Below, in pieces: positions 41,309 to 50,035 of a DNA stretch of 64,000 nt. The position numbers and the translations under genes are program-made. Below the pieces are notes generated by a model. The model saw only the letters and a list, made by a program, of their open reading frames with translations, searched no databases and was not told the origin of the DNA. How positions within the stretch are numbered: the stretch's first letter is position 1; the number at the start of each line of letters is the position of its first letter. Origin of the DNA: Radiobacillus deserti (GTDB taxonomy: Bacteria > Bacillota > Bacilli > Bacillales > Amphibacillaceae); NCBI RefSeq assembly GCF_007301515.1, contig NZ_CP041666.1:3100001-3164000 (forward strand). The letters run 5' to 3'.

Positions 41309-42272
41309 ATGCTTCTTCATAAAGGTGACACGCTACATAGTGTTTCGGCTCCACCTCTTGCCAGCGCGGTACTTTCTGTTTACAGATCTCCGTTGCATGT
41401 GGGCATCTCGTGTGGAAAACACAACCGGATGGTGGGTTGATCGGACTTGGGAGTTCTCCTTTCAACACAATTCTCTCTCGCTTCTCTTCAATGTCTGGGT
41501 CTGGAATCGGGATGCTGGAAAGAAGTGCTTGGGTATAGGGATGTAGTGGCTCTTGGTACAATTGATCGGAGGATGTTAGTTCCACCATGTTCCCTAAGTA
41601 CATGACACCAATGCGATCAGATATGTGCTTGACCATGGATAAGTCATGGGCGATAAATAGATAAGTCAGTTCTTTTTCTTGCTGTAGTTTCCTCAGTAGA
41701 TTGACAACTTGAGCTTGGACAGAAACATCTAAAGCCGAAATAGGTTCGTCTGCCACAATAAAAGAAGGGTTTAGAGCAAGCGCTCGTGCAATTCCAATTC
41801 GTTGACGTTGTCCTCCACTGAATTCATGTGGATAGCGGTTGGCGTGATCTCTAGATAGTCCCACCTCCTCCAGCAGCTCCATGACTTTTTCCGTTTGTTC
41901 TTTTTTATCCGGATACAGATTGTGAACCTCCATTGGTTCTGCAATAATCTCCCGAACGGTAGAGCGTGGGTTTAAGGATGCATAAGGATCTTGGAAAATC
42001 ATTTGCATTTTTTTATAAAAATCGAACTTTTCTTCTGGGTCGAGCTGATGGACATCTTTTTCTTGAAAAAGAACCTCTCCTCCCGATTTGTCATATAAGC
42101 CTAGAATGGTTCTTCCGATGGTGGACTTCCCACAGCCAGATTCTCCAACAAGTCCAAAGGTTTCTCCTTTATAGACATCAAAGCTTACCCCATCGACCGC
42201 CTTGACGGATTGCCCCTTGCCGACGGTGAAATGTTTTTTTACATCACGTACAGATAATGTAACATCACTCAT
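41307..42272 (-). CDS. ykfD: Oligopeptide ABC transporter ATP-binding protein (YkfD/OppF-like)
   Basis: A 321-residue ABC ATPase: Walker A GESGCGKST, signature FSGGQRQRIGIARAL, Walker B FIVADEP, and the OppF-type C-terminal cysteine region (PPSGCVFHTRCPHATEICKQ). It pairs with DppD and the DppBC permeases to import murein or other peptides. It is the last gene of a dpp-ykf operon; in B. subtilis ykfD ends the same operon. It follows a dead ykfC. Confidence 0.9.
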   Translation of the reverse strand: MSDVTLSVRDVKKHFTVGKGQSVKAVDGVSFDVYKGETFGLVGESGCGKSTIGRTILGLYDKSGGEVLFQEKDVHQLDPEEKFDFYKKMQMIFQDPYASLNPRSTVREIIAEPMEVHNLYPDKKEQTEKVMELLEEVGLSRDHANRYPHEFSGGQRQRIGIARALALNPSFIVADEPISALDVSVQAQVVNLLRKLQQEKELTYLFIAHDLSMVKHISDRIGVMYLGNMVELTSSDQLYQEPLHPYTQALLSSIPIPDPDIEEKRERIVLKGELPSPINPPSGCVFHTRCPHATEICKQKVPRWQEVEPKHYVACHLYEEA

Positions 42273-42288
42273 TCTCGTCCCTCTTTTC

Positions 42289-43144
42289 CTATCGTCTGAT
42301 GGTTACCAATTCTTCCTCATATATCGTTCCTTCTAAAGGTATAATTTCAATGTGTTTCCCTATTTTTGGCACATGAATCATACGATTACCCCCTAGGTGA
42401 ACTCCGACATGGTGGATGCGGCCTTTTCCTTGATTATGGACGTAGAGTAATAAGTCTCCTAGCTCAGCTCTGTCATGTGTGATGAACTTTCCTTCTGTTG
42501 CTTAATCGGAGGCATTTCACGTGATCCAGAGCAGTCGTAGCCATAGGAGTTCATCCCGCTCCATAAATAATCCAACACCTAGGAATGCTTTAGGAGCTTC
42601 GGCTCTATCTATTCCTTTCTTTTTTTCTATCTTGTTTTGGGATAAAAGGACGACACCTTTTCCATTAATTCTTCCTGTGCAGTTTAGAGCTTGGACATAT
42701 GCATTCTTTTTCACTAGAGAGAGCAATGGTAGTTTCCTCTGTATAGCTAAGGTCCAGTTGATGGTCCTGCTCTAGGGAAAGGGTTGCTGTTTTGCGGTTA
42801 CCATGATACTAGTTTCGTGTGTCCAATCCTCCTGTTGAATGAAAGAAAGCTGTTTTCTTGGAACCCAGCCAGAATAACCTCTGTTGTCTTTTTGGGAATG
42901 TTGATGAAAAGCCAAAATAGAAACCAAATCATCATGTTGCTCTTTTATTAGTACCTTTTTCCGTACAAAAGCTGTGATTGTGCTAGATTTTCGCCTAGAG
43001 AGTGCTAGTCTTTTTATATACCTGAGGCTGGAAAACCATTTTTCAGATTAGTAAGAATCTGGATAGCAGATTGATCGATTTCTCGTGGAGAGTGTCCAAA
43101 TTGTAGTGACAGGCACATGGAGAAATCGCTCGTTTCAGTTCCAT
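42289..43144 (-). pseudogene. ykfC: ykfC, NlpC/P60 dipeptidyl-peptidase, multiply frameshifted
   Basis: Minus-strand pieces in different frames reconstruct a YkfC-type gamma-D-glutamyl-L-diamino-acid endopeptidase. These are HVPVTTIWT then, shifted, SPREIDQSAIQILTNLKNG; GYSGWVPRKQL; WSGMNSYGYDCSG (the catalytic Cys motif); and DRAELGDLLLYVHNQGKG, HHVGVHLGG and MIHVPKIGKHIEIIPLEGT to a stop at 42289. At least three frame breaks and several stops are present, so the gene is dead. It sits exactly where ykfC belongs, between ykfA and ykfD; ykfB is absent. Confidence 0.88.
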
Positions 43145-43164
43145 CTATTCGCCTTCTTCCGTCA

Positions 43165-44082
43165 TTATTTCACCCCTGGAGCGATGCGAAGTGTTTTTAG
43201 TGTCGTGGATAAGTGAGCGCTCGTACCCAAGGGAATGGCAAAGTGCGGCGAGCAGTGTCCGATAAGAAATCCTTTCATGACGGGTTTGTTTAAGGCCGCA
43301 AGATAATGGTCGAGTACTTGGTGTAATGTGAGCGATGATTTTCGTTTGGAAGGAACAGCATTTTTAAAATCCCCAACGATTATGCCATAAGCCTCATCTA
43401 GCTTGCCAGTCATTTTCAGCTGGTTAAGCATGGAATCGATTCGATATGGCTCTTCATCGACATCCTCTATAAATAAAAGTTTCCCACGAGTGTTGAGTTC
43501 TGCCTCTGTACCAATCGTACTTATGATAAGGGTTAAGTTTCCGCCTACTATTTCCCCGGTGGCTTCACCAGGACTAATGACTTGAAGAGGAGATATTTCC
43601 TCCGAATAAACAAGCTCCGACGGTTGGAAAAGCTGTTGGAACATAAGTTGGGATAATGGAGCAAAGTCCTCGTTCGCCATATCAGAGCTAACCATCGGTC
43701 CGTGAAAGGTCGTCAAGCCTGTTAACTGACGAATTGCTGTATGTAAAAACGTGATGTCACTGTAACCCCAGAAGACTTTTGGATTCCGGGCGATAAGGTT
43801 GTAATCGATTTGCGCCGCGATCCGTGCTGTTCCATATCCTCCACAAGCACATATGATTCCTTTAACTTGCGGATCTGCAAACATCTCATGTAAGTCTTCT
43901 AATCTAGCTTCATCCGTTCCAGCCAAATAGCCATGCCGATCTGCTACATGACGTCCCAGCTTAATGCGGAGCCCGAGCGATTTCAGAAATGGAATTCCTT
44001 GTTCGAGTTTTTCTAGTTCCGGTGGGCTAGCTGGAGCGATGATGCCGACTGTGTCACCTTGTCTGAGGTAATTTGGTCGAAT
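43165..44082 (-). CDS. ykfA: LD-carboxypeptidase (YkfA/MccF-like, S66 family) with ATT start
   Basis: A 305-residue S66 peptidase. RPNYLRQGDTVGIIAPASPP is the family start. Nucleophile Ser is in GYSDITFLHTAI, Glu in KLLFIEDVDEEPYRIDSML and His in IGHCSPHFAIPLG. It trims murein peptides imported by the dpp system. The homologous frame extends upstream to ATT (44080-44082) with GGAGG seven bases before it. No ATG, GTG or TTG lies near that position, so either AUU is used or the start codon is mutated. The ATG at 43926 would remove the N-terminal fifth. The catalytic body looks intact. Confidence 0.82.
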   Translation of the reverse strand: MRPNYLRQGDTVGIIAPASPPELEKLEQGIPFLKSLGLRIKLGRHVADRHGYLAGTDEARLEDLHEMFADPQVKGIICACGGYGTARIAAQIDYNLIARNPKVFWGYSDITFLHTAIRQLTGLTTFHGPMVSSDMANEDFAPLSQLMFQQLFQPSELVYSEEISPLQVISPGEATGEIVGGNLTLIISTIGTEAELNTRGKLLFIEDVDEEPYRIDSMLNQLKMTGKLDEAYGIIVGDFKNAVPSKRKSSLTLHQVLDHYLAALNKPVMKGFLIGHCSPHFAIPLGTSAHLSTTLKTLRIAPGVK

Positions 44083-44171
44083 ATTGATTCCTCCTTTGGT
44101 ATTGATTCTTTTAGTAGGTGATTCTTTTAATTTGGGGAAATTGAGTCTGGGCGTAAGTGTTGCTTAAATTT

Positions 44172-44283
44172 GAAAGTATTTTACGGTAATAGGAATGTAT
44201 TTTTGCCTGAAAAGAAAGCATTATGCTAGAGAATAAAAGTAAATCCTCTTTAATTGAAGTATTCGTTGGATTTTGAACGTATT
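44172..44283. repeat. Phased array 4: GAAAGTATT every 21 bp
   Basis: Units start at 44172 (GAAAGTATT), 44193 (GAATGTATT), 44214 (GAAAGCATT), 44235 (AAAAGTAAA), 44256 (GAAGTATTC) and 44275 (GAACGTATT); spacings are 21, 21, 21, 21 and 19. Read on the minus strand the unit is AATACTTTC, so it is the array 2/3 motif in the opposite orientation. It fills most of the ykfA-dppE gap. Confidence 0.8.
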
Positions 44284-44349
44284 TATAGCTGTTAATATTT
44301 CCAGATTAAGAGTTAATAAACCGAGCCCAACCCGGCCACAAACACCCAA

Positions 44350-44373
44350 GGCGACCTCCCCCTTTAGATCGCC
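44350..44373 (-). terminator. Weak hairpin after dppE
   Basis: GGCGA-C-CT (44350-44357) pairs with AG-A-TCGCC (44366-44373) with one mismatch. No strong T-run follows, so it may be a processing or attenuation hairpin rather than a full terminator. Confidence 0.4.
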
Positions 44374-44390
44374 CCTGAGCTTCCTTTCTT

Positions 44391-46031
44391 CTATTGTTTA
44401 TCTGCCCACTTCAATTCCATATATCCAACCGGGTGTCGAACAATTCCAGTTACATTATCGTTTTGTAGGACAACCTGATTGTAAAAATGGATTGGGAAGA
44501 TCGGCATTTCCTCAAATAACACTTTCTCTGCTTCGTACATGTATTCCCAGCGCTTCGCTTCGTCAGTTTCTGATTTTGCTTTTGCAATTAAGTCATCAAA
44601 TTCGTCATTCGACCAACCTGTGCGGTTCATTGTGGAGTCGGTAACGAAGCTTTCTAAGGCGTTAATTGGATCTGCATAGTCGTGAAGGAAGGAGCTTCGA
44701 GATAATTGGTGCTTTAAGTCCTTTTGATCCTGTAGAAAAACATTCCACTCCGCATTGGCCAATTCTACGTCCACTCCTAAGTTTTGCTTGAACATTTGCT
44801 GCATTGTTTCGGCGATTGCTTTGTGGCTATCACTCGTGTTATAGGTTAATGTAACGGTCGGAAGCTCGTCATAGCCTTCCTCCTTCATTCCTTTTGCTAA
44901 CAGCTCCTTCGCCTTTTCTGCATCAAACTCGATTAAGTTTCCGTTAGCTTCTCGGAAGTCGGTTCCCGATGGATCCTTAAAGCCTGGTGCGACAAATCCA
45001 AAGGCTGGCTTTTCTCCATTTTTCGTTACATATTCGACGATCTGCTGTTGATCAATCGCCATGGCAAAGGCCTTTCTAATGTTTACGTTTTGAAAAGGCT
45101 CTTTATTAACATTAAATCGATAAAAATACGTTCCGGCTTGATCTTCCATAATCACATCGTCTCCTTTAAGGAGCTCTTCTGCCATTTCAGATGGTACGCC
45201 GGATGTATCCAGCTCTCCGCTTTCATACATTTGGTATTCGGTATTAGAATCGTTCACCATCGCCCAATGTACTTTATCGAGCTTAACCGTGTCTGCATCC
45301 CAATATTGATCATTTTTCACCATTACCATTTCTGTATCATGCGTCCATGATTCTAATTTGAACGGTCCATTTGCTACGAATGTGTCCGCCTCTGCGAACC
45401 ATTCTGGGTTTTCTTCGGCAACTTCTTTGTTAATTGGGAAAAAGGCAGGATTTGAAATAATGTTTAAGAAAAATCCGGTTGGAGAGCTTAACGTCACTTT
45501 GAACGTCTTTTCATCGACTGCTTCCACACCAACATCCTCTTCTGAACCTTCCCCAGCGTTGTACGCTTCGCCTCCCGCGATAAAATAGCCTAGAAAAGCA
45601 GCTGGGGATCCTGTTTCCGGATTGAGCATTCGCTTCCATGCAAACTCAAAATCCTCTGCAGTGACAGGGTCTCCATTTGACCATTTGGCATCCTCCCTTA
45701 AATGGAAGGTGTACTCTTTTCCGTCCTCAGATATGTCCCAGCTTTCTGCCACAGCAGGCTCTGGCTGGTGATCCTTGCCTAAGCGTGTTAGCCCCTCTAA
45801 TAAGTTGTTTAAAGCTTGCCACGAATTCGAGTCAAACCCAATAGGTGGGTCAAACGATGTAGGCTCCACACCATTGTTTAAATAGAGAACTTTTTCATCT
45901 GTTGATGCTCCTCCTTGTTCCCCTTCCGGTTGTTCCTTTGGCTTTTCCTCTCCGGCATTTTCATTAGCTGTACAGGCTGCTAATAGAAACACAAACATAA
46001 CCCCAACCAACATGAATAACCATTTTTTCAT
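44391..46031 (-). CDS. dppE: Peptide-binding lipoprotein (DppE/OppA-like)
   Basis: A 546-residue SBP_bac_5 lipoprotein. It has lipobox LLAAC (Cys20), an acidic linker and the family stretch WKRMLNPETGSPAAFLGYFI, with domains typical of OppA. It captures oligopeptides, in B. subtilis murein tripeptides, for the DppBCD-YkfD transporter. The ATG at 46031 was chosen by GAGGGGG and the signal peptide. It lies 49 bases after dppD. Confidence 0.92.
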   Translation of the reverse strand: MKKWLFMLVGVMFVFLLAACTANENAGEEKPKEQPEGEQGGASTDEKVLYLNNGVEPTSFDPPIGFDSNSWQALNNLLEGLTRLGKDHQPEPAVAESWDISEDGKEYTFHLREDAKWSNGDPVTAEDFEFAWKRMLNPETGSPAAFLGYFIAGGEAYNAGEGSEEDVGVEAVDEKTFKVTLSSPTGFFLNIISNPAFFPINKEVAEENPEWFAEADTFVANGPFKLESWTHDTEMVMVKNDQYWDADTVKLDKVHWAMVNDSNTEYQMYESGELDTSGVPSEMAEELLKGDDVIMEDQAGTYFYRFNVNKEPFQNVNIRKAFAMAIDQQQIVEYVTKNGEKPAFGFVAPGFKDPSGTDFREANGNLIEFDAEKAKELLAKGMKEEGYDELPTVTLTYNTSDSHKAIAETMQQMFKQNLGVDVELANAEWNVFLQDQKDLKHQLSRSSFLHDYADPINALESFVTDSTMNRTGWSNDEFDDLIAKAKSETDEAKRWEYMYEAEKVLFEEMPIFPIHFYNQVVLQNDNVTGIVRHPVGYMELKWADKQ

Positions 46032-46080
46032 TGTATTCCCCCTCATATTTGATCTATCCTAAACTCGTCATTCGACGAAG

Positions 46081-47088
46081 TCATAGCTTTTGTTTAATAG
46101 GTTGAGCGACTAGTCTTCCACGCTCATCCTGAAGCCAGCAATCTACCTGATGAGATGAGCCAAGGTGGGTCGTAGCTGGATATACTTTTTCGCATACTTC
46201 CATCGCATACGGACACCTTGCTGTGAACGGGCATCCTACAGGTGGGGAAAATAAATCTGGTGGTGTTCCATCAATGGGCGTTAAATGCTCCTCGATAAGG
46301 TCTAGTCTTGGTACCGATTGAAGCAGCCCTTTCGTGTATGGATGCTCCGCTTCATAAAAAATCTCTCGTTTCGTACCTCGCTCGATGATTTTCCCTGCAT
46401 ACATAACTGCAATTCGATTCGCAATTTTAGCAACTACTCCTAAATCGTGGGTGATTAAAATGATGGCTACCCCTGTTTTATGTTGGATTTCATGAAACAG
46501 ATCTAAGATTTGAGCTTGAATCGTTACATCTAATGCGGTTGTTGGTTCATCCGCAATCAACAGCTCGGGCTCACATATTAATGCCATAGCAATGACGATT
46601 CGCTGGCGCATGCCGCCGCTAAATTGGTGGGGGTATTGCTTCATTCGTTCCTTCGGATTGGGAATTCCAACCAAATCCATGATGTTTAATGCTTGTTTCT
46701 CTGCTTCTGAATTGGACACCTTTTGATGCTGCTTTACCCCTTCTTTTAGCTGGTTTCCCACTGTTAACGTTGGATTTAACGCCGTCATCGGATCTTGAAA
46801 TATCATTGAAATATCGACACCACGAATCGTACGCATTTCCTTTTCTTTCATTTTTAAGAGATCTCGACCTTTAAACCGGATCGATCCATTGCTAATTTTT
46901 CCTGGTGGACTTGGAATGAGTCGCATTATGCTGTTAGACGTGACACTTTTCCCACAACCAGATTCACCGACGATTGCTAAGGTTTCTCCTTTTTTCAGCT
47001 CAAAGGAGACGCCACGAACGGCCTTTACTTCGCCACCATAGGTAGAAAAAGAGACGTGTAAATCTTGGACTTCTAATAGATTTTCCAT
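46081..47088 (-). CDS. dppD: Dipeptide ABC transporter ATP-binding protein DppD
   Basis: A 335-residue ABC ATPase: Walker A GESGCGKS, signature FSGGMRQRIVIAMAL, Walker B LLIADEPTTALD, and the oligopeptide-family C-terminal cysteine cluster (GCPFTARCPYAMEVC). It energises the DppBC permease together with YkfD. The start follows GGGAGTG, four bases after dppC. Confidence 0.93.
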   Translation of the reverse strand: MENLLEVQDLHVSFSTYGGEVKAVRGVSFELKKGETLAIVGESGCGKSVTSNSIMRLIPSPPGKISNGSIRFKGRDLLKMKEKEMRTIRGVDISMIFQDPMTALNPTLTVGNQLKEGVKQHQKVSNSEAEKQALNIMDLVGIPNPKERMKQYPHQFSGGMRQRIVIAMALICEPELLIADEPTTALDVTIQAQILDLFHEIQHKTGVAIILITHDLGVVAKIANRIAVMYAGKIIERGTKREIFYEAEHPYTKGLLQSVPRLDLIEEHLTPIDGTPPDLFSPPVGCPFTARCPYAMEVCEKVYPATTHLGSSHQVDCWLQDERGRLVAQPIKQKL

Positions 47089-47092
47089 CGTT

Positions 47093-48016
47093 TCACTCCC
47101 TTAGCTTCGGATCCAGTGCATCTTGAAGACCGTCCCCTAATACGTTAAAGGCAAACATGGTTGCAGATATGAAAAACGCAGGGAAAAAGAGACGCCACCA
47201 GTGTCCAGATAAAATCGTCGGTAAGGCATCGTTCGCCATTACTCCCCAGCTCGCATATGGCGCTTGAATCCCTAATCCAAGAAAGCTTAAAAAGGCTTCT
47301 GCAAATATGGCGGATGGAACGGTTAATGTCATTTGAACGATAATTGGACCCATCGTATTTGGTAATAAATTTTTACGAATGATTCGGTTTGTTTTCGCTC
47401 CAAACGATTGCGAAGCTAGCACAAACTCATAGTTTTTCAGTTGGAGAACCTGACCACGAACAATTCGGGCCATCCCGACCCAGCCGGTTACGGACAGAGC
47501 AACGATAATCGTTGTTAAACTAGGACCCATTACAACGAGAAGAAGGATGACGACAAGTAAGTACGGCAGCCCGTATAAGACTTCTACAATACGCATCATT
47601 ATATGGTCGGTTTTGCCGCCTTTATAGCCGGAGATTCCTCCATATATAACCCCAACAGTGAAATCGATAATTGCTGCCATTAAGCCGACAAACAAGGAGA
47701 TCCGAGCACCGTACCAGGTTCTTGTAAAGACATCTCGCCCTAATTCGTCTGTACCAAACCAATGACTCCAGGAAGGAGGCTGGTTTTGATTCGGCAGAGA
47801 AATCTCCGTCACAGAATGAGGAGAAAAGATGGGTCCGAATATAGCTAATGCGGATAGTAAAATTAGAAATACCATTCCGGACATGGCGAGTTTATTTTTT
47901 CGTAATCGCTGCCAAGCATCCTTCCAATAAGACAAGGAGGGGCGCGCGACTTTTTCTGCTTCTAATCGATTAGTATCAATTGTTCGAAACCATTGATTTG
48001 GAATCTGCTTGTGCAT
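47093..48016 (-). CDS. dppC: Dipeptide ABC transporter permease DppC
   Basis: A 307-residue permease with the OppC N-terminal extension, about six membrane helices and the EAA-type loop ASQSFGAKTNRIIRKNLLPN. GTDELGRDVFTRTWYGARIS is the family landmark. It abuts dppB exactly and precedes dppD. AGGAGGG precedes the ATG. Confidence 0.93.
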   Translation of the reverse strand: MHKQIPNQWFRTIDTNRLEAEKVARPSLSYWKDAWQRLRKNKLAMSGMVFLILLSALAIFGPIFSPHSVTEISLPNQNQPPSWSHWFGTDELGRDVFTRTWYGARISLFVGLMAAIIDFTVGVIYGGISGYKGGKTDHIMMRIVEVLYGLPYLLVVILLLVVMGPSLTTIIVALSVTGWVGMARIVRGQVLQLKNYEFVLASQSFGAKTNRIIRKNLLPNTMGPIIVQMTLTVPSAIFAEAFLSFLGLGIQAPYASWGVMANDALPTILSGHWWRLFFPAFFISATMFAFNVLGDGLQDALDPKLRE

Positions 48017-48949
48017 TTATTTGCCCTCCTTTTTATGTAATTTAATTCGAGGATCAAGTAGTCCGTAAGCTAGATCAACAAGGAAAAGCATGACGATTAA
48101 AAAGGCACTGTAAAAGACTGTCGTCCCCATGATGACTGGGTAATCTCTCGTGTTAATACTCTCGACGAAGTACTTGCCCATGCCAGGAATTGCGAAGATT
48201 TTTTCCAAGACAAAGGTCCCTGTTAAAATGCCTGCCAGAAGCGTTCCTAAAATCGTTACGACTGGCATAAGGGCATTTTTCAACGCATGTTTGAATATAA
48301 TCTTGGCTGGAGAGAGTCCTTTAGCACGAGCCATTTTTATATAATCCTGTGTCAAAACTTCTAGCATGCTGGAACGGGTTAACCGAGCAATAATCGCCAT
48401 CGGACCGGTCGCAAGGGCTATGATTGGTAAAATCATATGCTTCGGACTCGACCAGGTTGCAACTGGTAAAATGTTTAACCTTACTGCGAAGGTCTCGATT
48501 AATTGTGTCGCTAAAATAAAGTTGGGGATGGATATCCCTAATACGGCAATAGTCATCGCCATATAATCGATTATTCCGTTGTGCTTAAGTGCTGCGAGTA
48601 CGCCTAATAGAATCCCAGATATAACCGCTACGAGAATTGTCCAAAGTCCTAATTCTAAGGAAATGGGAAAGCCTCTACCGAGTAAGTCGTTCACTGTTGC
48701 GGTCGGTTGTTTAATAGATGGACCGAAGTCAAAGGTCACAATTGATTTTAAGTAGATAGCGTATTGTGTAAGGAGAGGTTCATCCAGGTGGTAGTGGGAT
48801 TTCAAATTGGCTTGTACGGTTTCATTAGTTCCACGCTCTTGGTTAAATGGAGATCCAGGTACCGCATGCATGAGGAAAAAGGTTAGCGTCACGATAATCC
48901 ATAACGTGAGGATCATCGTAACAAATCGTTTTACGATATAAGTGAGCAT
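48017..48949 (-). CDS. dppB: Dipeptide ABC transporter permease DppB
   Basis: A 310-residue permease: N-terminal helix LTYIVKRFVTMILTLWIIV, HAVPGSPF, YHLDEPL and the EAA loop KMARAKGLSPAKIIFKHALK. The start at ATG 48949 follows AGGAGGG; the longer frame upstream runs into dppA. It forms the membrane pore with DppC. Confidence 0.93.
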   Translation of the reverse strand: MLTYIVKRFVTMILTLWIIVTLTFFLMHAVPGSPFNQERGTNETVQANLKSHYHLDEPLLTQYAIYLKSIVTFDFGPSIKQPTATVNDLLGRGFPISLELGLWTILVAVISGILLGVLAALKHNGIIDYMAMTIAVLGISIPNFILATQLIETFAVRLNILPVATWSSPKHMILPIIALATGPMAIIARLTRSSMLEVLTQDYIKMARAKGLSPAKIIFKHALKNALMPVVTILGTLLAGILTGTFVLEKIFAIPGMGKYFVESINTRDYPVIMGTTVFYSAFLIVMLFLVDLAYGLLDPRIKLHKKEGK

Positions 48950-48959
48950 GAAATCCCTC

Positions 48960-49784
48960 CTACTTGAAGGTCGTCTGCATGGCAAGCTCCGTCATGACGA
49001 GCATTGCTTGATAGGCCTCGAGTATATCTTTAGCTTGGAAAGAAACGATGGTTGTGCCTGGTTCTATACTAGTGCCGGGCATAAGGTTAGCCCATTCTGC
49101 TTCTCCGTAGTTCGTGAATTCGATTCGAAGTGTAGGCTTCTTAGGTGGTGTAAGAGGTTTTATGTCGTCCCGATTGGATAATGCTGTGGTTACTTGTTCT
49201 TGGATGAGATGATTTGCTTTGGTAGGAGTAAGGCTTTGAACAGCGGATCTTGATATCGATTTTTTAACTGGTGCTGTCACGACGTTCGGAATTAACGCTT
49301 CCGCTTCTAAGCATGCTTGGTCATCGCCTGCAACCATCAATATTGGGACACCAAAGTGTCCTGCTACAAACGCGTTTAGACCTAATTCTCCCACCGCAAC
49401 ATCGTTGATGAAAAAATTACGGACCCCGAATGTCATGGAATGCGACATGACGCCAAATTGTGCCGCTCGTGCATGGTAGCCAACAAACATCGCTCCTGTA
49501 AAACGATCATCAAGACCTTGCACCATAGAGAAAGGTTTTACATCTCCTGTAATGAGGCTTGCTTCTGGGTGCAAATCGTCAGTCAGTAGATTGTTCATTT
49601 TGGAGTGACTGTCATTGATTAAAATTTCCTCACAGCCGAATCGGTGTGCTGCTTCTATTACCGCATTTGTTTCTTCTGTCATTCTCATTCTTCCAATTGG
49701 ATAGTTGAGTTTTCCTGAATCCACATACGTGTGATCCGGAATTCCCGAAATGCCTTCCATATCTACAGATACATATAGTTTCAT
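48960..49784 (-). CDS. dppA: Zinc D-aminopeptidase DppA
   Basis: A 274-residue M55 peptidase, the same length as B. subtilis DppA. The N-terminal SVDMEGISG carries the metal-binding Asp and Glu, and conserved histidines lie in INDSHSKMN and VGYHARA. It releases D-alanine from D-Ala-containing peptides. First gene of the dpp-ykf operon. The start is ATG 49784 after AAGGGG. A weak CodY-like sequence (AGTTGTCTGAAATAT, 49832-49846) is upstream, matching the known CodY control of dpp, but it is far from consensus. Confidence 0.92.
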   Translation of the reverse strand: MKLYVSVDMEGISGIPDHTYVDSGKLNYPIGRMRMTEETNAVIEAAHRFGCEEILINDSHSKMNNLLTDDLHPEASLITGDVKPFSMVQGLDDRFTGAMFVGYHARAAQFGVMSHSMTFGVRNFFINDVAVGELGLNAFVAGHFGVPILMVAGDDQACLEAEALIPNVVTAPVKKSISRSAVQSLTPTKANHLIQEQVTTALSNRDDIKPLTPPKKPTLRIEFTNYGEAEWANLMPGTSIEPGTTIVSFQAKDILEAYQAMLVMTELAMQTTFK

Positions 49785-49850
49785 GGACAAAGCCCCTTCT
49801 TCTGTAAATTCTTATTTACAATCTATTCACAAGTTGTCTGAAATATTACA

Positions 49851-49905
49851 GGTGCCTGTCACTTCCCGGATTGTGTCGAAGACCAATCGGGAAGTGACAG
49901 GCACG
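49851..49905. repeat. Long REP-like inverted repeat
   Basis: GTGCCTGTCACTTCCCG (49852-49868) and its exact complement (49888-49904) form a 17-bp stem around a loop containing TTGTGTCGAAGACC; one bulged base extends it. The outer GGTGCCTG matches the palindrome at 123. It lies between the monooxygenase gene end and dppA. Confidence 0.75.
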
Positions 49906-49932
49906 ACCCGAAGTTTGTCGAACGCACGTGAA

Positions 49933-49958
49933 ACCCTCTAGCTTAAGTGCTAGAGGGT
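49933..49958. repeat. Second hairpin, possible transposon end
   Basis: ACCCTCTAGC (49933-49942), loop TTAAGT, GCTAGAGGGT (49949-49958): a perfect 10-bp stem with no T-run on either side. It resembles subterminal hairpins of IS200/IS605 ends. With the REP-like repeat next to it, it may be a small non-autonomous element (inference). Confidence 0.45.
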
Positions 49959-50035
49959 GCATATTACCACTTATTATCATTTCCGTGATGCTCGGGTCCC
50001 TTTAATGGATTCCGTATCTTCACTCACCTTACACT

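Noticed and set aside
42521..42775. A plus-strand 84-codon frame in the ykfC region
   Set aside because: The minus strand shows clear broken NlpC/P60 sequence there; the plus frame is its complement.
43100..43115. Another REP core (GTGACAGGCAC) inside the dead ykfC
   Set aside because: It encodes the conserved HVPVTT segment of YkfC in frame, so the match to the REP core is probably chance.
49832..49846. CodY box upstream of dppA
   Set aside because: Only about 11 of 15 positions match the consensus; mentioned with dppA but not strong enough as a separate site.
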